Of a DNA stretch of 64,000 nt, positions 34,976 to 46,397 are shown piece after piece (within the stretch, counting starts at the first letter, position 1; every line of letters starts with the position of its first letter). The position numbers and the translations under genes were made by a program. The notes under the pieces were generated by a model. It was not told where the DNA came from and ran no database searches. It was given only the letters and a program-made list of their open reading frames with translations. Where the stretch lies: assembly GCF_023065955.2 (NCBI RefSeq), contig NW_026622985.1, forward strand, positions 76,249,931 through 76,313,930, in the 5' to 3' direction. The DNA is from Ursus arctos. Lineage: Eukaryota > Chordata > Mammalia > Carnivora > Ursidae.

Positions 34976-35849
34976 TAGACATCTCACAGTTTTTACTTAC
35001 AGTGAGGTTACTAAATTGAATTGAAGAAAACTTAGAATTTCATGAAACACAGTATTCATCACAAGACTATAAAATTGGGAGAAACTTGTTAAAACCCATA
35101 TGATGGCAAATCATAAGTGGAACTTGCAACAATTAGACTTTTCATGGGATAGAAGAAAATGGAAATATTAAAAAGTGTTTGCAGTTGTGTTGCACAATTT
35201 ATGATCTGAATAATGAGGGTGTTTACTTGCAAATGGAGTCTAACCAAAAAAAAAAAAAATTCATTCTACATCTTGAAAATAAACTGCATGATTTGGAACA
35301 AAACCCAGCAGCTGTGAGTCACTACTTGTAACTGAAAACACCAGAGTTGAGACACTTGTGGAAGATCTGTATGTGAAGACTCCTTAGAGACACCATTCCT
35401 CTTAATTAGCCCAAGGAAGTGAAGGAAGGTCTTTCACGTATTACTCTCAGGTGTTTGATAATGCTTCATAGACTGAAGAACCTAATCACATGAAAACTTT
35501 TATCTTCTAGGTAAGATCATTATCCTTCACAAATGGGTTGCTCGAGAGCAATAATTCAACATTTAATTGTGTTTTCTTTATTTCTCCTAAGAGATAAATC
35601 TAGGAAAATATGAATTGCATTGTTGTTAAAGTTTCAGCAGACCTTAGTATCAGAATAATGTTCCCAAATGGCATCTTTCCTATTATTAGTCAACAATATG
35701 AGCTTTGAGTATTTGAGGCAATGTTTATGGGACGTGGTGCCATAAGGTAGTACAGCTTTAACTCTGTACTCCCCTGTGAGGTTTTAATACCTCTGGGGTA
35801 GTTCTGCTTTCTGGAAGCAGCAGGGCATACATATACACATATTCTGCTA
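34976..35849. other. Unassigned sequence
   Basis: Nothing recognised apart from a poly-A run near 35248. Confidence 0.4.
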
Positions 35850-36295
35850 TGGTGAATATGATCCTAAAACAATGACAATTGTAAATTGCAAAATGGCTAA
35901 AATTCTTCCCCTTTTCCTAAGTCCATGCCCTTTGCCAAATAGCCTTGTAGGGGTCTTCTACTCCGACTCTAGTGTCAGGCAAGGGTCTTGCTCAGACAAA
36001 TGGGTTGAAAATCAATTGCCCAACTGGGTTTGTTCTCTTGCTCCCTGCCATCCATGAGAAGGACATGCTAAAGCTGGTTTGCTGGAAGATGAGACACGTG
36101 TAAAAGTGATGAAGTATTCTAGTCAAGGCCAGTCAAGATCACCCCAAATACAGCCCACCCCAAACATGTGGGAGAGTCTAGTCACAAATACAGACCAGAA
36201 AATCCTCTCAGCTAACCTACAGATTTGTGACCTAATAAATGTGTTTTTTTTTCTTAAAGCACTGACTTTTGGAGAGGCGTGATGTCCAAAATTTG
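35850..36295 (+). mobile_element. Old MaLR-like LTR fragment
   Basis: Ends in a pattern typical of old MaLR-class LTRs: 'GGTTTGCTGGAAGATGAGAC', 'AGCTAACCTACAGATTTGTG', 'CCTAATAAATGTGTTTTTTT', 'AAAGCACTGACTTTTGGAG'. AATAAA near 36235 would be its polyadenylation signal. No internal viral sequence beside it. Confidence 0.5.
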
Positions 36296-36338
36296 GAGTG
36301 GTTAGCTTTCATCAAACCCAATCTCCATCAACTGAATT

Positions 36339-36583
36339 AAATAGGAAATACAAGGGGTGCCTGGGTGGCCAAGATGGTTAAGCATCTGCCTTCAGCTCAG
36401 GTCATGATCCCAGGGTCCTGGGATGGAGGCCTGCATCGTGCTCCCTGCTCGGCAGGGAGCCTGCTTCTTCCTCTCCCTCTGCTGCTCCCTCTGCTTGTGC
36501 TCTTTTCTGCTCTCTCTCTCTCTCAAATAAATAAATAAAATCTATATAAATAAATAAATAAATAAATAAATAGGAAATACAAG
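36339..36583 (+). mobile_element. Can-SINE with expanded AAAT tail
   Basis: Body 36355-36567. The 16-bp duplication AAATAGGAAATACAAG flanks it exactly (36339-36354 and 36568-36583). The tail has grown into an (AAAT)n array at about 36546-36570. The reverse open frame 36402-36728 crosses it and is a shadow. Confidence 0.96.
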
Positions 36584-37612
36584 TCAGTTTCCTGGGGTCT
36601 TTTCCATCTTCAGAAACTACGCTCCTGCATGCCAGCCTTGTTTGCTTAGGTGTTGGTCGTAACTCAAGTACTCTGCAATTAATGATTTGGCAGAACAAAT
36701 ACATACTTCCTTTCCTATGTACCTCCAACTTGATCTAAAAATGTTTCTATTGGCCTAAGGACAATCTTTTCAAATGGGGTTAAAAAATAAGTTGGATTAT
36801 ATTCGAAGAGAGCAGGGTAAACTAAAGCTGAGTGAGCTCAACAAATAATCATCAAAAAACTGTAGAGTAAATCCGATGTAAAAACAATTATGTGGGTTTT
36901 GGCATTAACTGAAAGACTTGTGTCTAAGAAAGAAGACTTTCTCATTTATAATATGAAATTAACTCCATTTCCAAAAGTCTTGGGTAAATAATAAATACCC
37001 GTAAGCAACCCATAGAAATTTTGTGATTTTAAAAAATAATATCTCAAAATTAAATGTTGTAGTTGAAGCATGTTGAATGTACCCTGGCCCACAGTTTATA
37101 TAACTTCAATATTTGATCTTATAGTACTTAGAGTTTATTTTTAAAATATTTTTGGGTATTTATCTTTCAAAGATAAGTATGGATGATATGTTCAGCATTA
37201 AAGTTGGAGTTTATCTTTAACAAGTAAAAAACACAAAAATGTTTCTTAGAATTTGCATTCATGTCCTATATATAAATGTTAATCTCATTCACTTTGATAG
37301 GCAATTATGTTTCCAGGTTATTAGAAGTCTTACTAATTTTCATTTCCTTACAACTGCTTTCGTTCATCTCTAATATGGAAGTACTAGAATTTAATCATCT
37401 TGATTTATAAATCATAAGGCAATATAGTTAATGAATGTTCAGTGTCACTGAAGATTCATACAAGAGAAAAAATGTTATTCTCTGGAGGTCTGATCACAAA
37501 TTAATTAATAAAATTATGTACTGAAACCCATAATCTTATATCACAGCTCTTCAAGCTTACTTATCCATTCATAATCATACTGATTCTTGCCTTTTATCTC
37601 CTTTTATTGGTT
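36584..37612. other. Unassigned AT-rich sequence
   Basis: No gene or repeat recognised. Confidence 0.4.
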
Positions 37613-37628
37613 AAAAAATACTCCTAAT
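37613..37628. repeat. Target-site duplication of the RPL39 retrocopy, left
   Basis: AAAAAATACTCCTAAT, identical to the sequence directly after the retrocopy's A-tail ending at 38228. Confidence 0.93.
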
Positions 37629-38212
37629 GCTCCTTTTTTCTGCCATCGTGGTGTGTGTGGTAGACTATTCCCCGCCATGTCTTCTCACAAGACTTTCAAG
37701 ATCAAGAAATTCCTGTCCAAGAAACAAAAGCAGAATCATCCCATTCCCCAGTGGATTCAGATGAAAACTGGTAATAAAATTGGATACCAAGAGGAAGCAT
37801 TGAAGAACCACCACGCTGGGTGTATAAGGGATGGCACATGAGATGGCATGATATTTATGCTGTACAAAGGTCACGTGCTTGTATCCAATCACTCTGTAAA
37901 CATCACTGCTAACCGAAAAATAGACATTTTTTTTTTAAGATTTTATTTATTGATTTGAGAGACAGAGCACAAGCAGGAGGAGAGACAGAGGGAGAGGGAG
38001 AAGCAGACTCCCCACTGAGCTGGGAGCCCCACATGGGGCTCACTAGATCCCAGGACCCTGGGATCATGACCTGAGCCTAAGGCAGACGTTTAACCATCTG
38101 AGCCACCCAGGTGCCTCTAGACATGTTTTATTTATCAGGGAAATATTTTTTTCTCTGTTACTATGCTTCTGTACCAGTAGGTTGGTTCAGTAATAAATAT
38201 GTGAGAACTTTA
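37629..38212 (+). pseudogene. RPL39: Processed pseudogene of ribosomal protein L39
   Basis: RPL39 is a small, very basic protein of the large ribosomal subunit. The retrocopy contains a piece of 5' UTR (CTGCCATCGTGGTGTGT near 37640), an ATG at 37677 reading [20 protein letters not shown], then [16 protein letters not shown]. After that a short deletion, about 5 nt by comparison with the remembered family sequence, shifts the frame near 37780, and a second small deletion follows. The original stop would be near 37825-37827. The shifted frame runs on to 37841, so the product would lose the normal C-terminus. Arg-to-Lys, Gln, His and Gly changes are visible. The 3' UTR continues to an AATAAA at about 38192 and an A-run at 38212, interrupted by a SINE at 37929-38116. 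There are no introns. The 16-bp duplication AAAAAATACTCCTAAT (37613-37628 and about 38213-38228) shows L1-mediated retroposition. Non-functional by inference. Confidence 0.95.
37929..38116 (-). mobile_element. Can-SINE inside the RPL39 pseudogene 3' UTR
   Basis: Reverse Can-SINE: T-rich tail at the left, GA-rich body, CCACCCAGGTGCCTC head end at the right. The pseudogene 3' UTR reads up to AAAAATAGACAT on one side and resumes with TAGACATGTTTTATTTATCA on the other, giving a TAGACAT duplication. So it inserted after the retrocopy arrived. Confidence 0.95.
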
Positions 38213-38228
38213 AAAAAAATACTCCTAA
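38213..38228. repeat. Target-site duplication of the RPL39 retrocopy, right
   Basis: Same 16 bases as 37613-37628; its A-run merges with the poly-A tail, so the exact boundary is ambiguous by a few bases. Confidence 0.93.
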
Positions 38229-39659
38229 TATATGTTTCATGTTTCAACACTACAAACACACGAATTCTCAATTATTCTCCATTAGTTTTCATAATCCCAC
38301 ATTTTCAACTACAACTATTCCTTAAATACAATAGAACTATATGCCAAATATAAGCATATAACTAATATTTTAGAAAATCTACCATTTTCTTACACAGGTA
38401 TATTGAAATAATTTGAGTCATGGAAAAATATATATAAGAATATTGATCTAGAAATCAAATTTTAATTTTATGTCATTTGCCAAATGATAATAAAAGGTTA
38501 ATGTATATCCCCAAGAAAAAGCACGTTAAGGAAAGCAATGTTCATTAAACTTAGTTCACCTGTAGACATTACTTTTAACTAGCTTATCAGATAATATAAT
38601 CAAAATCATCAGAATATGTTTGTTAGGTATATAAGCCTTAAAGTTCATCAGAAATTCACCTTTTTATGACGAAGAAAGTAGCCATCTTTCTTTAGACAAA
38701 AATTTTCTTGAGATAACAATAACTTAGAAAGATTAAATCCTTGAATAGGGACCTATAAATATTCCAAAATTTAGGTTTCTCATAGATGTATGACATCAAC
38801 TACCACCTACATAGAACAACATCATGTATTGGGCAACTTATCATTACAGCTTCACACACAAGTTAGAGCAGATGGTGGAGCGTGTTCCATCAAGAGAATG
38901 TATGCATTGATACACCTGGTTAACATGTCACATCATGAGACAACTCTCTCTACCATATTGCCCAATACAAACATACAAAACTAGAGCTAATTATATGTGA
39001 GTCTTCAACATTTCCGAACCAGTTATCTACATTCTATGGGGGCTGCCATAAAAGGAGATTACCAAAGATTGTTAAAGAGAAAATTAAAGTTGGGCAGGAC
39101 AGAAGCTGGTCCATAAACACTCTGCTAATGTATACCAGGGAATCTCAAATTTTAGAACTGAGAGGAAAAAAAATTTCTTAACAGAAAACTTAGATATATA
39201 TCAAAAAAGGTATTATAAAGTTGGTGCTTCAAATTGGTGTGTGGGGTGAGGGGGAAAGGAATGGGCTATTCAGTAAGAGATGTTGGGCCTACTAGATTCC
39301 AGTGAAACCTAATTTGGAAAAATTAAATCTGGATCCAAACCTCCTGTTGTGTAGGTCTCAGTCTATCCATAACAAATGTTGTGGCTGGACTGTCCCTTGT
39401 GGTTCTTATTATGATTGTAAGATGTCCTTAGCAATAACCATCAGAAGCTTTGAAAGAGACAAGGTTTATGACTTACAGAACCTGGAAACTACACAGCCTG
39501 GGGCCACACAGTCAGGTCGCAGGGGTTTGGGAGAGAGTGCAGGCCTGAGGTTCTGCTTTTACCAGGGTCCAGTGTGGGCGCCTAGGGTTTCAAAGGCTAA
39601 CTCTATATTGGTGAATTTAAAACATAAAAAATGATAAATGGTAAAAATATTAAGAGAAA
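38229..39659. other. Unassigned AT-rich sequence
   Basis: No recognised element. The 110-codon open frame at 39302-39634 (with a Cys-rich segment CCGWTVPCGSYYDC) has no domain I know and no coding context; I do not call it a gene. Confidence 0.4.
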
Positions 39660-40235
39660 TATGGGTGCTGCCCTAATATAAAAAGTTTCCACAAACAAAT
39701 AAGAAAATGCCCATAAAAGTAATAAGTGAATAAACAAAGGATTCATAAATTAAAAGTGAGTCTCAAGTTTATTTAAAGATACTCAAACTCATTAATAACT
39801 AGAGACATGTAAATAAAAACTATATTGTGTCAAATTGGAAATGATGAAAAAATATGATGAAGCACTGTAGTGGAAAGCCTATCTTAAATCATGAATTATT
39901 AGTAAATTTGTAAGCTGGTAACAGCATTTATAACATAATTTGGCAATGTTTTCAAAATTACAGATGTTCATACCCACTGGCACACCAATGCATTTGGAAT
40001 CTGTTATAGAAATATGCATGCAGAGATGTGAAATAACTTATGTATAAGGCTATTCATTATATCTCACTGGTAATAGCAAAATGTTAGTAACAAGATAGAT
40101 TTATAGCAATAGGAGACTCATTAAGTAACTACAGTAGGTCTATACGTGGAACACTGTACTGATATAAAAGAATGAAGAAACTTTTATGTATTGATAATGG
40201 AGGAATACTCAGACATGCATTTTCATGTAAAAAAT
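39660..40235 (+). mobile_element. Old L1 (L1M) fragment
   Basis: Plus-strand relic of L1 ORF2 end and 3' UTR: 'GTCAAATTGGAAATGATGAA', 'ATTTGGCAATGTTTTCAAAA', 'ATACCCACTGGCACACCAAT', 'AAGGCTATTCATTATATCTC', 'GATATAAAAGAATGAAGAAA' in consensus order. No frame remains open. Confidence 0.72.
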
Positions 40236-40959
40236 CTAAGTTAAAAGTAACATCAGTGAAAATGGCAGAGTAGAGAACTCCAGGGGCCCATCCTCCCCTA
40301 GAAACACTGAAAAATCTGACAGAAAGGGTCAGAATCAACCTTATTGGAACTGGAATTCTAGAATATTGTCAGAGGTTTACAGCGACCAGGTGAATGCTCA
40401 GTCAGGAAAACAATGACTGAAACACAGTAGACTTTCGTGGCGTTTTGACTCATCCCATCTCCTTCCGTAGCTTCGCAACTCACCTTCCTGGTATCAGTTC
40501 TGGTGCTGGAGGGAGCAGAGAGGACCTGGTTCTCAAAAGATTGTATTTGCCTAATTTGACCACCTTGGAACCTCTCTGAAGGATTAGCACAAAAGGATTG
40601 CTTTTATTTTACTTAACTTAGGACTCTCAGGCAGAGAGTCTACGATGCAAGCGGATTCCTCAAAAACAATGAAAGGAAAATAAACTAGCCCTTGTCATTT
40701 AAGACAAAGGATATCAGCTGGGGCAAATAATAAGACATGCTGAAGAGTCTGGCAAGAAAAGCTGCAAAGTGAGATATTTTGGGGAATAAGGGCTTTGAGA
40801 ATACAACATACGTACAACATACACTGGAGAATCTAGAAGGCCACATGCATACAACAAAAAGGCACCAAAACCAGATTTAGAACTTTTGTGCAGTGGGCAA
40901 CAATTTAGGGTCATTAGGGTATTTCATTAGGGATTAGTGAAATGTCACTGTCAGAGGTC
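40236..40959. other. Unassigned, possibly the 5' part of an old LINE
   Basis: Starts with AAAATGGCAGAGTAGAGAAC, a phrase seen at the 5' ends of some old L1-derived elements, but similarity fades quickly. No gene seen. Confidence 0.3.
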
Positions 40960-41150
40960 TTTTTTTTCCTACTTACCCCTTTCTTCAAAGAACCCTCTAA
41001 CCTTACCTGCAAGTCTTTCCTATCTGTGTTTGCCATTAGACTACAAGCTCTAGCCAAATCTCAGCTATAGAGCCACTGTCTAGCACAGTAATTAATTCAT
41101 ACTTCACACACGAATTCATCCAAAATAGACAAAATCAGATGTATTAAAGA
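40960..41150 (+). mobile_element. Probable L2 3' end
   Basis: 'CATTAGACTACAAGCTCTAG' and 'GCCACTGTCTAGCACAGTAA' match the plus-strand L2 ending pattern (ACTGTGAGCTC... GCCTAGCACAGTG...). Decayed. Confidence 0.5.
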
Positions 41151-41640
41151 ATGAATAAAATAATGTGTGTTATTTCCCCTGGTGAACTACATCATGCAGT
41201 AGTCATGGGTGGAGTCAAGGGGAGAGGGATTCATCTGTTACCTGGCTCAGCTCTTCAATAAAGACCCAAAGGATATTCAGCTACCTTTGAAAGCAACTGT
41301 AGGATGTGTGAAAGCCACGAATATAGAGAAATTAAACTGGACCACATAAAACCGCATAAACCTTGGAGTGGAAATAGAAGACACTTTGTGATAATAAAAG
41401 GAGAGAAAAAATGTGTAGGTAATTTTTTTATTATCAAAATAAAACTAAAGCTGTACATCTAAACATTAAACAGAAGTTAGATTTTTTAAAAAGGCATATA
41501 GAAATTTAAATATTTTCCCCAAAGACTTCTAAATTGAAGAAGAATTTAAAGCTGAAATAAGGGGTTTTTAAATGAAATCATAAGCAAAACATTCAGGAAA
41601 GGAGAAGAATTAAGGAGGACTTTCAAGAAATGGATGTTAA
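41151..41640. other. Unassigned sequence
   Basis: Nothing recognised. Confidence 0.4.
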
Positions 41641-41854
41641 GAATTATAAAGTTTTGGGGCACCTGGGTAGCGCAGTCATTAAGCGTCTGCCTTCAGTTCA
41701 GGGCGTGATCCCGGCTTTCTGGGATCCAGTCCCACATCGGGCTCCTCCACTGGGAGCCTGCTTATTCCTCTCCTACTCCCCTGCTGTGTTCCCTCTCTGG
41801 CTGTCTGTCTGTCACATAAATAAATTAAATCTTTAAAAAAAATTATAAAGTTTT
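41641..41854 (+). mobile_element. Can-SINE, arctoid type, with target-site duplication
   Basis: Body 41656-41840: GGGGCACCTGGGTAGCGCAG head, AAGCGTCTGCCTTCAG, GGGCGTGATCCCGGC, 'CATCGGGCTCCTCCACTGGG', CT-rich body, ACATAAATAAATTAAATCTT and A-tail. The duplication AATTATAAAGTTTT lies at 41642-41655 and 41841-41854. Confidence 0.97.
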
Positions 41855-42599
41855 AATGTAACCCATTAGTTCAGAGTCTCAGAGAACAGGTTACAGGATA
41901 GAAGAAAGTTTAAAATCAGTAGATGACTGTTTATCAGACATGGGGAATTGGACTGCCATGAATCTCTTCCCAGGCTCTAATCATGGATCTGAGGAAGGGA
42001 TTCAAGCATTCACCTCAAAAAGAAAGAACGCAGAGCTGAGGGACTGTGGAAAAAAACTACACAGGGTTGAAAAACGAGAAAAGTAAAATAATGGGGGCCT
42101 AAGAAAAAGTCTTGCAGAAACAGGGAAACTAAACATCATCCTGTAAATTCAGAGGAAATAAAAAATTGATACTTAAGAAATTTAAAACAATCTGGTTGTC
42201 TTTAATGAATGAAATAAAGAGTTGGCCATTCACTGACATAAAAGATTCCAGAAAATAATACTGCTTACGTGTTCCTTTTGCAAAGAAAAACATTAAAACT
42301 GTATTCCAAAAGATACCAGAACCGCAGCATACTTTCAACCTAGTATAGTAATTAGTGCAAAAAATTTATGAAAGTAATTTCAAAACTGAATTCAAAAATT
42401 TTACTTAAAACATATGTGATAAAAATATAATTTAATCTCAAAGCATCCAAATGCCAATCATACAAAGACTCCCTGTAAATCATACCCACATATGTGTTTT
42501 GTATGTATGAACAAAATTTTCAATTAAAAATGGTAAATTGACAGAATAAAAACAGCTCTTTATATGTATCTGAGCTAATTATGATTGTATTACTTTAAA
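41855..42599. other. Unassigned AT-rich sequence
   Basis: No gene or repeat family recognised. Confidence 0.4.
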
Positions 42600-43240
42600 T
42601 CAGTAGGAGATTTATAACTGTTCTTTAAATAGTGCTGGGAGGACTGATTAGTAATTTTGAAAGAAAAAAGTCAGATTCTTACTTCACAGCTTACACAGAA
42701 ATAGATTCCAGGAGAAAATACTGAAATGCTAAGAAAATATTACAGTACTAACAATAATGTATTGGGTATTTTACAATATTGGAGAATAGGAAACAAACTC
42801 AAAATGGATGAAAGACCTAAGTGTGAGACAGGAATCCATCAAAATCCTAGAGGAGAACACAGGCAGCAACCTCTCTGACCCCAGCTATAGCAACTTCTTC
42901 CTAGGCACGTCTCCAGAAGCAAAGAAAACAAAAGCAAAACTGAACTATTGGGACTTCATCGGGATAAAAAGATCTGCACAGCAAAGGAAACAATCAACAA
43001 ACTAAAAGGCAACCTATGGAAAGGGAGAAGATATTTGCAAATGACTATCAGAGAAAGGGCTAGTATCCAAAATCTGTAAAGAATTTACCAAACTCCATGC
43101 CCAAAAAACAAAAGATCCAGTCAAGAAATGGGCAGAAGATATGAACAGAGATTTCTCTAAGGAAGACATACAGATGGCTAACAAACACATGAAAAAATGG
43201 TCAACATCACTTGCCATCATAACTAAACCATAACAAGAAA
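42600..43240 (+). mobile_element. L1 ORF2 C-terminal fragment
   Basis: Plus-strand ORF2 after the reverse transcriptase. 42808-43005 reads MKDLSVRQESIKILEENTGS and LNYWDFIGIKRSAQQRK; after a stop the same stretch continues ([23 protein letters not shown], 43020-43080; about 43090-43215 encodes the [16 protein letters not shown] segment). The first 200 bp (42600-42790) look older and more decayed. Truncated, no RT and no endonuclease. Confidence 0.88.
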
Positions 43241-43840
43241 TTTCTTTTTTAGGATTAAATCCATGCAAAGGAGCACTGTATGGATATTAAAATTATATTG
43301 TAGAAAACTAATAAATGATAGAGAATAATGATTATGACCTATTTTTAATTCCAAAAAATTCTAAAAGATAGCATATGCAGTATCACTCCCTTTTTATATT
43401 TTAAATAGGTATATAAAAATATGTGAAATATCTGCATACATACTAAAATGATAAGTTTTTTCTGAGTCACGGGCAATATTTTTTTTAACTTCTCAATCTT
43501 TCTTTGTATTTTATATATTTTCTAAAATAAAAATTTATCTTTTCTTAAAAGAACTATCAATATGGATGTAGCTGTATGTATATGTAAATTTATGACTGTT
43601 TAATCTTTTCTAGGCATTTATCCAGAAGAAATTACCAGAAGTGTTGGGAATTATTTGGCTGTAATTATTTTTGTCATAAGATTCATCATAATAGCCAAAA
43701 TTTGGATATATACTTAATCTAGGAATCTGTTACATAAATTATGCTGAATCTATTTTATGGAAAATCATGCAGCCATTAAAGTTCATATTCTCCTACATTA
43801 TGTCATGACCTTGGAAAATGCTAAAAAAACTAAATAAGAT
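43241..43840 (+). mobile_element. Old L1 (L1M) 3' region
   Basis: 'GCAAAGGAGCACTGTATGGA', 'TTCTTTGTATTTTATATATT', 'TCTAAAATAAAAATTTATCT', then a second similar block with 'CATAATAGCCAAAATTTGGA' and 'ATCATGCAGCCATTAAAGTT' are typical of decayed L1 3' ends. Two pieces may be present. Confidence 0.5.
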
Positions 43841-43883
43841 CAATTATTTATATCACATTATTTCAATCTTACAGAAGTAAGAG

Positions 43884-43909
43884 GTGTGTGTGTGTATACA
43901 CACACACAC
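43884..43909. repeat. (GT)n/(AC)n perfect palindrome
   Basis: GTGTGTGTGTGTA followed by its exact complement TACACACACACAC: a 26-bp perfect palindrome with no spacer, centred between 43896 and 43897. Confidence 0.95.
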
Positions 43910-44005
43910 ACAGAACAAAACTTTGACGCTGAGGAGAGATGTGGAAATCACTAGAGAATATATACATGCTTTAAGTGAGTCTGGCATTCCAGTCCTAATG
44001 ATTTA

Positions 44006-44473
44006 TAGTAGTCCCCCCTTATCTGTGGAAGATACATTCCACCATCCTCCAGGGTAGTACCAAACCACAGATAGTACCAAGCCCTATATATACTATTTTT
44101 TGCCTATATGTACATACCCATGATAAAGTTTAATTTATAAACCAGGCATGTAAAAGATTAATAACAATAACTAATAATAATATAGAACAACTATAAAAAT
44201 AGACTGTAATAAAAATTATGAATATGGTCTCTTTCTCTTTTGAAATACCTTATAGTGCTGTACTCGCCCTTATTTTTGTGATGATGTGAGATGATAAAAT
44301 GCCTATGTGATGAGATGAATTGAGGTGAGTGATGTGGACATTGTGATGAAGTGTTAGACTACTGTTGACCTCTGACCATATGTTAGAAGGAGGATCATCT
44401 GCTTCCTGACCACAGTTGACTGTGGGTAACTGAAACCCTGGAAAGTGAAACCATAGATAAGGGGGAATCACTG
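44006..44473 (-). mobile_element. MER2 (Tigger-derived non-autonomous) element
   Basis: Ends are inverted: TAGTAGTCCCCCCTTATCTG at the left and, complemented, CAGTGATTCCCCCTTATCTA at the right. The interior includes the complement of the 'GTCTAACACTTCATCACAAT' and 'AGGCATTTTATCATCTCACA' segments of MER2. A TA precedes the left end as expected for Tc1/mariner-type insertion; the right TA is not preserved. The reverse open frame 44250-44471 lies wholly inside and is not a gene. Confidence 0.92.
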
Positions 44474-44762
44474 TCCCTCACAGAATGATGAAGGAATCAG
44501 CAGATTCATTCAATAAATCACCCAATTAGAGTAATTATCAGTGATGAGAGAGATAAAATAATGCTAGTGACTAAAGTGTATTGATTATCAGTTAATTTAC
44601 AACCTGAATAAAGGTGTCCAGCCTGTCAACCACTTGTGTATTAAGCTTTGTCTCAATCTACTTCTTTATCAATAGGGTTGTCATCATTATATATTGTATA
44701 TTAAGGTGTACTTACCAAGTTTTCAGGTGCCGTAATGCCAAGATCAAATACTATATATTCAC

Positions 44763-45133
44763 TTTCTGGTGGGTAATGTGTTACAAGAAATTCTGTGTTA
44801 TTTTGTATAATTGAGTAATGGTTACGGAAAAAGTCAAATACACACACATTTAAGAAATAAGGGCCTGATAGAATGTATCTGGTAATAATATTGTTCTAAG
44901 CCTAATGCATACTTTTTTGGGATGACTCAGAAGGCAATTCAAGATCACGCAGAAACCTCAGGGACAACACGGTTTATTGTGATAAATACGTAGAAGTGTT
45001 AACAGAATTTTCAGATTCTCTGAGAAATTTAAGTTTAAATGCAAAAAAATATGTTAATGTAAAGTGCTTTATAAATAGAATTATACGTGCTATTCCTGAG
45101 AAAACGATAGAAGTGAAAGTCTCAAGGTCACTT
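44763..45133 (+). repeat. Large inverted repeat, left arm
   Basis: 371 bases whose reverse complement recurs at 46398-46767. By line-by-line comparison I count about seven differences (around 98% identity). Four fall in the outermost 50 bases; only three lie in the inner 320. Beyond TTTCTGGTGGG outside and CTCAAGGTCACTT inside, the similarity stops abruptly. I recognise no transposon family in the arm. The open frame 44996-45247 overlaps it and has no domain. Confidence 0.95.
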
Positions 45134-46397
45134 GAGACTATATATATTATATATTATAATAATAATGATTTACAGGTTTCAATATACTGGAGCAATGAGA
45201 TAAAACTCATAACACAATATTTGACAGATATAACTATGAAGGCCTAGAATTAGATTCAAAATACATCAGCACAATTATATGGTGAGGAAACCTACAACTT
45301 GTAAGAACAAGTTTTTCCAATAAAAAAAAAACCTCAACTATTGTCATGGAGTTCAAGCCTGGGAACCAACAGGATAGCAAGGCTTTTCCAAAATGAATAT
45401 AATCTTATGCTGCATTATCGGAAACACAGTGTCCACAAATCCCGTAATTCTTTTCAATATCTAGAATAGTACGTTATACTCCAAAAACACTTTGAGACAC
45501 TATGAACAAAGGATAGTGACCAGGATGATAAATGTTTAGAAAAAGTCACCAGGAAAGCTTGTAGGAACTGGGCATGTGGAAATGGAAAAGAAGCTGTATG
45601 TGAAACACAGTGGCTGTTTTAAATCAGATTTGTCCAATGACGAGAATGATTGTACATTCCACACAGCCCAAGAGCAGGAGTAGGACAATTCAAAGGAAGA
45701 CCTAGAAAAGCTGACTTCACTTCACTATGAGAGCACACTTGCAGACTGAGAGGCTAGGACAATACTGAATTCTCCCTCTACCTTCACAATATTTCAGCGT
45801 GTCTCAGCTGCCAGATGCTGAGCGTGCAATGACATGGGTGATAAGCACAGATTAAGGGGATTAGGCCTCTTCCGTATGGAAAAACAACCATTAGAAGATG
45901 ATATGGTCCTTTTCAGGTTAACAAACGTGTTCGCTAAAGCTTAAAATAATAGGACCTCACCTATGAACTACTAATTTTAAAGAAAAAAAAAAGTGAGAGT
46001 TTTTAATAGAAAGCATTTACTGAGCATAGAGTATGTGTTAAGAACAGTTCTAAATGCTTTACCCAAATTGTCTCATTTACTTCTTACAAGAACTTAATGT
46101 GCTAAAAATTATCTCCATTTTACAGATTAGGAAACTAAAACTAAGAAATGTTTAAAAAAATTGTTTTTAAGTTGTCCTTGGTCACAAAGCCAGTAAGAGG
46201 ACTTCATTCCCAGGATTGTGACTTCAATGCCCATGTCTTTCTTACTTCAGTGTTTCATCTTATCGGCATGGAGGAGGTGGAATTAGAAAATATTACTGGC
46301 ATAGGCAAAAATATGAATATGATTTTGAAAGAAGATAATGAAATACAAAAAAAAGATTAGTGATTTACTCTTTGCAAGAAGTTTCTGGAGTTCAAGA
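45134..46397. other. Spacer of the inverted repeat
   Basis: A 1,264-bp spacer. It starts with an AT-rich stretch (about 45140-45172), contains a MIR at 46010-46255, and otherwise shows no gene or repeat family. Confidence 0.85.
46010..46255 (-). mobile_element. MIR, reverse
   Basis: 'CATTTACTGAGCATAGAGTA', 'AACAGTTCTAAATGCTTTAC', 'TTATCTCCATTTTACAGATT', 'AGGAAACTAAAACTAAGAAA', 'CCTTGGTCACAAAGCCAGTA' are the reverse MIR consensus in order. Lies in the spacer of the large inverted repeat. Confidence 0.92.

Noticed and set aside
37587..37841. Reading RPL39 as a working small gene
   Set aside because: Intronless, flanked by target-site duplications, with an A-tail, a frameshift after residue 36 or so, and a SINE in its 3' UTR: a processed pseudogene.
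39302..39634. A 110-codon open frame with a short Cys-rich segment
   Set aside because: No recognisable domain, no splice or promoter context that I can see, and a composition compatible with chance; not supported as a gene.
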